Part shown: positions 1 through 5,008 of the stretch, in pieces
How the letters are laid out: each line of letters opens with the position of its first letter
Position numbering within the stretch: position 1 is the stretch's first letter
Assembly: GCA_021848375.1 (NCBI GenBank)
Contig: JAJZUR010000072.1
Coordinates: forward strand, 1 to 7,793
Length of the DNA stretch: 7,793 nt
Source of the DNA: Pseudomonadota bacterium
Lineage (GTDB): Bacteria > Pseudomonadota > Gammaproteobacteria > UBA6186 > Azoamicaceae
Direction of reading: 5' to 3'
Notes under the pieces: model-generated
What the model saw: the letters and a program-made list of their open reading frames with translations, nothing else
What the model was told of the DNA's origin: nothing
The model's database searches: none
Program-made: the position numbers and the translations under genes

Positions 1-159
1 CGTTAGATAATAAAGGGCGTTGTTCTGTATACATGAGTGAGTCTCCGAAAGCTTAGTGGTTTGTTTATAAGGGTGGCCAGCGCATAGAAACCTTATAAAG
101 TTACTAAATCGAAAGCTTTTGGGAAACAAAGTAACTGCTGACATACGCAATTTCTCCAT
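1..159 (-). CDS. Possible partial ORF of unknown function, running off the left edge
   Basis: Read on the minus strand, an ATG at 159-157 opens 53 codons with no stop before the window edge. The peptide begins MEKLRMSAVTLFPKS and contains RFLCAGHPYKQTT. I do not recognise a family. There is no convincing ribosome binding site before the ATG, and a second in-frame ATG lies at 144-142. The frame lies entirely over a cluster of inverted repeats, so it may be a chance opening across a structured or repeated non-coding element. It would be divergent from the kdp operon. A competing plus-strand frame, also open from the left edge, ends at a TAG at 54-56 after only 17 codons. Neither is well supported. 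Confidence 0.18.
   Translation of the reverse strand, partial: MEKLRMSAVTLFPKSFRFSNFIRFLCAGHPYKQTTKLSETHSCIQNNALYYLT
44..136 (+). other. Cluster of inverted repeats, candidate structured RNA
   Basis: Four complementary pairs are visible. Bases 44-54 pair with 113-123 over 11 positions, two of them G-U when read as plus-strand RNA. Bases 64-72 (TTTATAAGG) pair perfectly with 91-99 (CCTTATAAA) around an 18-base loop, inside the first helix. Bases 99-105 (AGTTACT) pair with 130-136 (AGTAACT), which would make a pseudoknot with the first helix. Bases 60-66 (TTTGTTT) can alternatively pair with 124-130 (AAACAAA). The nonamer CGAAAGCTT also occurs twice directly, at 46-54 and 110-118. No known riboswitch or small RNA is recognised. 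It could be an RNA from an upstream transcript, a leader element or a small repeat. The pairing is seen directly; a function is inference. Confidence 0.35.
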
Positions 160-160
160 A

Positions 161-204
161 ACACACAATAATTTGAAAGTATATGGATTATGTTGCATGT
201 GTGT
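161..204. repeat. AT-rich dyad, ACACACA / TGTGTGT
   Basis: ACACACA at 161-167 is the exact complement of TGTGTGT at 198-204. Just inside it, ATAAT (168-172) matches ATTAT (187-191), with a six-base bulge on the right arm. The result is an imperfect hairpin or a two-arm protein-binding site roughly 40-80 bases upstream of the candidate kdp promoter. No T-run follows, so it is not an obvious terminator. A regulatory role is only suggested by position. Confidence 0.3.
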
Positions 205-205
205 C

Positions 206-221
206 AATTAAATTATTAATT
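206..221. repeat. Short AT-only palindrome AATTAA-N4-TTAATT
   Basis: AATTAA (206-211) and TTAATT (216-221) form a perfect inverted repeat with a four-base spacer, about 20 bases upstream of the candidate -35 element. The spacing would suit a transcription-factor operator or an UP-like A/T tract. In DNA this AT-rich such palindromes arise by chance fairly often, so the call is weak. Confidence 0.2.
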
Positions 222-242
222 AGTTTGAAAACTGATGTTTTT

Positions 243-270
243 TTGCAAGATTTTATATTTAACACATAAT
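243..270 (+). promoter_or_regulatory. Candidate sigma70-type promoter of the kdp operon
   Basis: TTGCAA (243-248) and CATAAT (265-270) match the -35 and -10 consensus at 4/6 and 5/6 positions, 16 bases apart. They lie 57 bases before the first ORF of the operon. The sequence is strongly A/T-rich. A TTTATA/TTTAACACA stretch at 252-265 sits between the two elements and faintly recalls the A/T-rich site bound by E. coli KdpE, but the half-site spacing does not fit, so no operator is claimed. No better promoter was seen in 160-327. Confidence 0.35.
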
Positions 271-288
271 TACGATAGTAGTAAAGGA

Positions 289-307
289 GTTTAACTATTT
301 TTTAAAC
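289..307 (+). repeat. Dyad GTTTAA-N7-TTAAAC in the operon leader
   Basis: GTTTAA (289-294) is complementary to TTAAAC (302-307) around a seven-base loop. A strong ribosome-binding-like AAAGGAG (283-289) directly precedes it, although no start codon lies at a usable distance downstream. A second, weaker AAGGA (312-316) serves the ORF at 328. A weak hairpin here could fold the leader or bring the better Shine-Dalgarno sequence closer to the start. This is inference from the pairing only. Confidence 0.25.
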
Positions 308-327
308 AATCAAGGAAGCTAACCAAA

Positions 328-426
328 ATGCTAGATTTTGTGTATCTCATTGGAGGCATTGGGTTTTTTGGCTTTTGCTGTGTGTTGGTTTGGATTTTTG
401 AACAATTAGGGGGGAATGGTCAATGA
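328..426 (+). CDS. 32-residue single-span membrane peptide preceding kdpF
   Basis: A short ORF starts at ATG 328 with AAGGA (312-316) eleven bases upstream and ends at TGA 424-426. It encodes 32 residues: an acidic N-terminus (MLDFVYL), about 20 hydrophobic residues making one membrane helix, then a short EQLGGNGQ tail. Its stop overlaps the kdpF start as ATGA, typical of translational coupling. From memory, many kdp operons carry a comparable tiny ORF here with a D/Y-L, F-F, E-L pattern, usually annotated hypothetical. A role as an extra small partner of the KdpFABC pump is a natural guess but unproven. It is not KdpF itself, which is the next frame. Position, coupling and helix support a real gene. 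Confidence 0.65.
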   Translation: MLDFVYLIGGIGFFGFCCVLVWIFEQLGGNGQ

Positions 427-512
427 ACCTCCTCTATTTAATTTCAGGGCTGATTGTCGGTGGTCTTTTTGTGTATCTTTTAATCGCATTGTTTAAGGCG
501 GAAATCTTTTAA
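423..512 (+). CDS. kdpF: KdpF, small stabilising subunit of the K+-transporting ATPase
   Basis: This ORF of 29 codons starts at ATG 423, overlapping the preceding stop as ATGA, with a purine-rich AGGGGGGAA (408-416) as ribosome binding site. It ends at TAA 510-512. The peptide is one hydrophobic helix, beginning MNLLYLISGL and ending ALFKAEIF. The G...Y-L..AL..AE.F pattern and the length match E. coli KdpF, which is also 29 residues. In the E. coli complex KdpF lies in the membrane beside KdpA and stabilises the assembly. Its place directly before kdpA is the conserved one. Short length keeps identification from being absolute, but motif and context together are convincing. Confidence 0.88.
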   Translation: MNLLYLISGLIVGGLFVYLLIALFKAEIF

Positions 513-524
513 TGAGTTTTCTTT

Positions 525-2324
525 ATGTCTGGTAATGAAATTTTACAATTAGTCATTTATTTAGCGGTGCTTTTTTGCTTAGTAAAACCATTGGGATCTT
601 ATATTGCGACTATTTACGAGGGTAGAAGCAATTTTATGGTTCGCGTCTTAGGTCCCTTGGAAAGATGGACATACAAAATTTGCCATATTCGTTCAGAGCA
701 AGAAATGAATTGGAAAGAGTATGCGATTAGTATGTTGCTGTTTAATCTAATGGGATTCATTGCTGTTTATCTTATTCAGCGCTTGCAAGGTATATTACCT
801 TTAAACCCCCAACATTTTCCAGCTGTGAATCCTGATTTGGCTTTTAACACTGCAACAAGCTTTATAGCCAATACGAATTGGCAAGCCTATGGTGGTGAGA
901 ATACGTTAAGCTATTTTACACAAATGGCAGCGCTCACCGTACAAAATTTTCTTTCAGCCGCAACCGGTATTTCCATTTTAATGGCATTAATAAGAGGCAT
1001 TCGTCGCTGCGAAACCACCGCACTTGGCAATTTTTGGGTTGATATAGTACGAGGAATACTATACCTGTTTCTGCCTTTATCTATTCTATTGTCTTTATTA
1101 TTAGTATCTCAAGGCGTTATTCAAAATTTTAAGCCGTATCAAAGCGTTTCCCTTATCCAAGCTGAACAGTATCAAGATCCACAATTAGATGAAACGGGTC
1201 AGCAGATGAAGGATGCCAAGGGGGACCTGATATTTCGAACGAAAACGCTCATAGAACAGCAAATTCCGATGGGCCCTGCAGCCTCACAAGTTGCTATAAA
1301 ACAATTGGGTACCAATGGAGGTGGGTTTTTTAATGTGAATTCGGCGCATCCTTTTGAAAATCCCACACCATTGTCCAATTTTTTTGAAATGTTAGCAATT
1401 TTATTGATGCCTGCTGCACTTTGTTATACCTATGGGGTTATGGTACGCAAAAATCGTCAAGGATGGGCAATTTTAGTAACGATGTCGATCATATTGATCC
1501 CCCTTATATGCACCACGTTTATCGCAGAAAAACAAACAAATCCAGCCATCGAAAAAATAGCGCAAGATATCATATTACCAGATGGCGGCAATATGGAAGG
1601 AAAAGAAACGCGCTTTGGTATTTTAAACTCAAGTATTTGGGCAACCGCAACGACAGCAACAGGCAATGGTTCAGTGAATGCCATGTTAGATTCGTTTTTG
1701 CCAGTGGGTGGTTTGATCCCGCTCTGGTTGATGGATTTAGCAGAGGTCATCTTTGGCGGGGTAGGATCAGGCTTATATCAGATGATCATTTTTATTCTAA
1801 TTACAGTCTTTGTTTCTGGGTTAATGGTAGGACGAACCCCTGAGTATATGGGAAAAAAAATCGAAGCATTTGAAATGAAAATGGCCGCTGTTGCTATTTT
1901 TGTGATGCCGCTTACTGTTCTATTGTGTACAGCAATTGCGGTGTTAAGCAGTGCTGGCTTATCGGCACTGGCTAATCCGGGCGCTCATGGGTTTAGTGAA
2001 ATATTATACGCATTTTCTTCAATGACCAATAATAATGGCAGCGCTTTCGCGGGATTGAATTCTAATATATCTTTTTATACTACGTTGGGAGGATTTGCGA
2101 TTTTAATTGGCCGATATTGGATTGCAATTGCTATTTTAGCGATTGCAGGTTCACTTGCTGGAAAAAAAACGATACCGGCAAGTTCTGGTACCTTACCAAC
2201 CGATAGTATTACTTTTGGTTTTGTTTTAATTGGCGTTATCTTGATTATGGGTGCACTCATCTTTTTCCCGGCTTTTGCTCTAGGGCCTATCGTTGAACAG
2301 TTTATGTTGGCGGGACATTTATGA
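525..2324 (+). CDS. kdpA: KdpA, K+-binding and translocating subunit of the Kdp ATPase
   Basis: KdpA selects K+ at the periplasmic side and passes it inward in the high-affinity KdpFABC pump of the inner membrane. It belongs to the superfamily of K+ transporters with four pore repeats. The four filter regions are visible: NTNWQ near 116-120, GTNGGGFFN at 262-270, ATGNGSVN at 378-385 and NNNGSAFAG at 502-510. The C-terminal RTPEYMGKK (437-445) and SSGTLPT (553-559) motifs are also typical. Start ATG 525 places KPLG at the same distance from the N-terminus as in E. coli, but its ribosome site is weak. At 599 residues it is about 40 longer than E. coli KdpA, mainly from an extra polar loop at about 210-246. 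Residue 388 is Leu where E. coli has His (MHDS). It overlaps kdpB by four bases. Confidence 0.97.
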   Translation: MSGNEILQLVIYLAVLFCLVKPLGSYIATIYEGRSNFMVRVLGPLERWTYKICHIRSEQEMNWKEYAISMLLFNLMGFIAVYLIQRLQGILPLNPQHFPAVNPDLAFNTATSFIANTNWQAYGGENTLSYFTQMAALTVQNFLSAATGISILMALIRGIRRCETTALGNFWVDIVRGILYLFLPLSILLSLLLVSQGVIQNFKPYQSVSLIQAEQYQDPQLDETGQQMKDAKGDLIFRTKTLIEQQIPMGPAASQVAIKQLGTNGGGFFNVNSAHPFENPTPLSNFFEMLAILLMPAALCYTYGVMVRKNRQGWAILVTMSIILIPLICTTFIAEKQTNPAIEKIAQDIILPDGGNMEGKETRFGILNSSIWATATTATGNGSVNAMLDSFLPVGGLIPLWLMDLAEVIFGGVGSGLYQMIIFILITVFVSGLMVGRTPEYMGKKIEAFEMKMAAVAIFVMPLTVLLCTAIAVLSSAGLSALANPGAHGFSEILYAFSSMTNNNGSAFAGLNSNISFYTTLGGFAILIGRYWIAIAILAIAGSLAGKKTIPASSGTLPTDSITFGFVLIGVILIMGALIFFPAFALGPIVEQFMLAGHL

Positions 2325-4384
2325 TAATTACCAAAACATCCCTCTATAGTTCACTATTAAAAGATTGCATTATACAATCATTTTTAAAACTCACTCCAGC
2401 GCATCAAATTCGAAATCCTGTGATGTTTTGTGTTTATATCGGTAGTCTGATGACATCCGCATTATTCATACAAGCAATGCTCGGGCAAGGCGAAACGGGA
2501 GCAAGATTTATTTTTTCCATTGCATTTTGGCTGTGGTTTACATTGATATTTGCGAATTTCGCAGAAGCCATGGCAGAAGCACGTGGTAAAGCTCAGGCGG
2601 CCTCTTTGCGTAAAGCACGGCGTGAAACTGTGGCGAAAAGGTTAGGTAACGTGGATCGAAACGAAAAATATACACTGGTTAAATCGGCGGAATTGCGTGT
2701 TGGAAATTTAGTTTTGATTGAAAAAGATGATTATATCCCTTGCGATGGCGAAGTTGTAGAGGGTATTGCTTCTGTGAATGAAAGCGCCATCACAGGGGAA
2801 AGTGCGCCGGTTATTCGTGAATGTGGAGGGGATCGAAGCGCCGTTACCGGCGGTACTCGCGTTATTTCGGATTGGATTATTGTTAAAATTACGGCAAATC
2901 CGGGAGAAACGTTTTTAGATCACATGATATCCTTAGTCGAAGGAGCCAAACGACAAAAAACACCAAATGAAATTGCTTTGAACATTTTATTAGCGATGTT
3001 AACGCTCATTTTTTTACTCGTTTGTACTACGTTGTTACCCTATTCTATGTATAGCGTTCATGCAATGGGATCAGGTCAGATCGTGACAGTGACAGTATTG
3101 GTTGCATTATTTGTCTGTTTGGCGCCAACAACTATTGGTGGTCTTATATCAGCGATTGGAATCGCTGGTATGGATCGAATGATCCAACGCAATGTTGTCG
3201 CACTGTCCGGAAAAGCCATTGAGGCAGCAGGAGATGTAAACGTACTGTTATTAGATAAGACAGGTACCATTACGCTTGGAAACCGCCAAGCAACGGAATT
3301 TGTTCCCATAGGGGATATTACGGTCAATGATTTAGCTGATGCAGCGCAACTATCTTCATTGGCTGATGAAACGGCAGAAGGTCGCAGTATTGTAATTTTA
3401 GCTAAAGAGAAATATGGCATTCGAGGCAGAGATATTGAAGCATTAGACGCAAAATTTGTGCCATTTTCTGCTCAGACTCGTATGAGCGGGGTTAGGCTAA
3501 AAAATAAGGAAATATTTAAAGGCGCTCCGGATGCCATCGAAGATTATATTCGAGAAAAAGGCGGGCAAATCCCGTCTTTTGTCCAGGAATTTGTCGATAG
3601 AATTGCGCGACAAGGTGCGACCCCATTATTAATCACGGAGGGTACCAAAATATTAGGTGTCATCCGCTTAAAAGATATCGTAAAAGGCGGGATCCGCGAG
3701 CGTTTTGCTGAACTGCGTCGCATGGGGATCAAAACATTGATGATTACGGGGGATAACCCGTTAACGGCTGCTGCAATTGCCGCGGAAGCAGGAGTTGATG
3801 ATTTTTTGGCGGAAGCAACGCCGGAAGATAAACTAAATTTGATTCGCAATCTACAAGCCGAAGGAAGACTTGTTGCCATGGCAGGTGACGGAACCAATGA
3901 TGCACCTGCATTGGCGCAAGCTGATGTTGCGGTAGCAATGAATACGGGCACCCAGATCGCAAAAGAAGCAGGTAACATGGTCGATTTAGATTCAAACCCA
4001 ACCAAATTAATTGAAATTGTAGAAATTGGCAAACAGTTACTGATGACACGGGGTACCATTACTACCTTTAGTATTGCTAACGATTTAGCAAAGTATTTTG
4101 CGATAATTCCAGCTGCATTTTCTGACACATACCCAGCATTAAATCGATTAAATATCATGGGGCTTGCAACCCCGCAAAGTGCAATACTTTCAGCCATTAT
4201 TTTTAATGCGCTGATTATTATTTGTTTAATTCCCTTAGCATTATTTGGGGTAAAATACCGACATGTTACGGCGCTTAAATTATTAAGAACCAATATTTTG
4301 TTGTATGGGATGGGAGGAATTATTGTCCCATTTTTAGGCATAAAATTAGTTGATCTCATATTGCAAGAGATTGGTTGGGTATGA
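2321..4384 (+). CDS. kdpB: KdpB, P-type ATPase subunit of the Kdp K+ pump
   Basis: KdpB hydrolyses ATP through a phospho-aspartate and drives K+ import. The 687 residues are close to E. coli (682). Motifs in order: RNPVMF (31-36) after the amphipathic N-terminus, actuator TGES (158-161), membrane motif APTTIGG (268-274), phosphorylation motif DKTGT with D312, nucleotide-binding KGA (400-402), TGDNP (476-480), the hinge GDGTNDAP (522-529), and the intramembrane Asp and Lys of NDLAK (D588, K591). No catalytic residue is missing. The serine of TGES corresponds to E. coli Ser162, whose phosphorylation inhibits the pump. The start ATG overlaps the kdpA stop as ATGA at 2321-2324, with a weak GGCGGGA upstream, so translation is probably coupled. 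The stop overlaps kdpC in the same way. Confidence 0.98.
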   Translation: MIITKTSLYSSLLKDCIIQSFLKLTPAHQIRNPVMFCVYIGSLMTSALFIQAMLGQGETGARFIFSIAFWLWFTLIFANFAEAMAEARGKAQAASLRKARRETVAKRLGNVDRNEKYTLVKSAELRVGNLVLIEKDDYIPCDGEVVEGIASVNESAITGESAPVIRECGGDRSAVTGGTRVISDWIIVKITANPGETFLDHMISLVEGAKRQKTPNEIALNILLAMLTLIFLLVCTTLLPYSMYSVHAMGSGQIVTVTVLVALFVCLAPTTIGGLISAIGIAGMDRMIQRNVVALSGKAIEAAGDVNVLLLDKTGTITLGNRQATEFVPIGDITVNDLADAAQLSSLADETAEGRSIVILAKEKYGIRGRDIEALDAKFVPFSAQTRMSGVRLKNKEIFKGAPDAIEDYIREKGGQIPSFVQEFVDRIARQGATPLLITEGTKILGVIRLKDIVKGGIRERFAELRRMGIKTLMITGDNPLTAAAIAAEAGVDDFLAEATPEDKLNLIRNLQAEGRLVAMAGDGTNDAPALAQADVAVAMNTGTQIAKEAGNMVDLDSNPTKLIEIVEIGKQLLMTRGTITTFSIANDLAKYFAIIPAAFSDTYPALNRLNIMGLATPQSAILSAIIFNALIIICLIPLALFGVKYRHVTALKLLRTNILLYGMGGIIVPFLGIKLVDLILQEIGWV

Positions 4385-4995
4385 TAAAGCAATCTATAAA
4401 AAAAATGATTTGCGTACAATTTGGAATATCTTTGCTTTTATTGATGTTGATGACGTTGGTAACGGGCCTTCTTTATCCTATGTGTATAACCGTTATCGCC
4501 CAAGCCTTATTTTCATATCAGGCAAATGGTTCTTTAATAGAGCTTGACAATCGAAACATTGGCTCAGAATGCATTGGCCAATTGTTTTCAAAGCCAGAAT
4601 ACTTTCAGGGTCGCCCTAGTGCAACAAAGCCTTTTCCATATAATGGAATTGCATCTGCCGGATCAAATTTAGGCCCGTCAAATATTAGTTTGCAGGAGAA
4701 TATTAAATCTAGAATAAAATATTTACAAAACCAGGATCCCAAAAATACCCTGCAAATTCCGATTGAATTATTAACCTCTTCAGGCAGCGGTTTAGATCCT
4801 CATCTTTCACCCAATGCGGCTTACTATCAGATCTCAAGGGTGGCAAAGGCGCGACGCTTATCCGAAGCAGATGTTAAAATTTTGATCGACCATTTTACTG
4901 AGCCACGACAATGGTTCTTTTTAGGGGAGCCCAGAATTAATGTCCTAAAATTGAATAAAGCTTTGGATGCACTTGGTCAAAACAGTAACAAATAA
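4381..4995 (+). CDS. kdpC: KdpC, accessory subunit of the Kdp ATPase
   Basis: KdpC is a single-span membrane protein with a periplasmic domain that binds the KdpA/KdpB complex and is needed for transport. The 204 residues show a helix at about 12-38 and then the family motifs QANGSLI (47-53), GRPSAT (77-82), PYN (86-88), AGSNL (93-97), LLTSSGSGLDPHLSP (130-144) and RVAKAR (153-158). E. coli KdpC has 190 residues; the difference is a slightly longer N-terminus and a short C-terminal tail. An in-frame TTG at 4375 would add two residues, but ATG 4381 is preferred because it gives the same ATGA overlap used at the other junctions, with AAGAGA (4365-4370) ten bases upstream. kdpD begins 13 bases after the stop. 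Confidence 0.96.
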   Translation: MIKQSIKKMICVQFGISLLLLMLMTLVTGLLYPMCITVIAQALFSYQANGSLIELDNRNIGSECIGQLFSKPEYFQGRPSATKPFPYNGIASAGSNLGPSNISLQENIKSRIKYLQNQDPKNTLQIPIELLTSSGSGLDPHLSPNAAYYQISRVAKARRLSEADVKILIDHFTEPRQWFFLGEPRINVLKLNKALDALGQNSNK

Positions 4996-5008
4996 CAGGG
5001 ATAAATAA

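Noticed and set aside
222..244. Intrinsic terminator (AGTT-TGAA-AACT followed by seven T)
   Set aside because: The stem is only four A/T-rich pairs and four bases separate it from the T-run; too weak to call.
251..266. KdpE operator resembling the E. coli TTTATA/TTTACA site
   Set aside because: The two half-sites are not at the E. coli spacing, and such A/T strings are common in this leader.
1..327. ydaO/kdp-type c-di-AMP riboswitch in the leader
   Set aside because: The conserved sequence blocks of that riboswitch class were not seen, and gammaproteobacteria generally lack c-di-AMP signalling.
4375..4380. TTG start for kdpC two codons upstream
   Set aside because: ATG 4381 gives the same ATGA overlap as the other gene junctions, has acceptable spacing from AAGAGA and is a stronger start codon.
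3544..4419. 291-codon minus-strand frame over kdpB
   Set aside because: It lies wholly opposite the conserved kdpB 3' half, has a low-complexity Ser/Ala/Ile-rich composition and matches no family; a shadow of strong codon bias on the plus strand.
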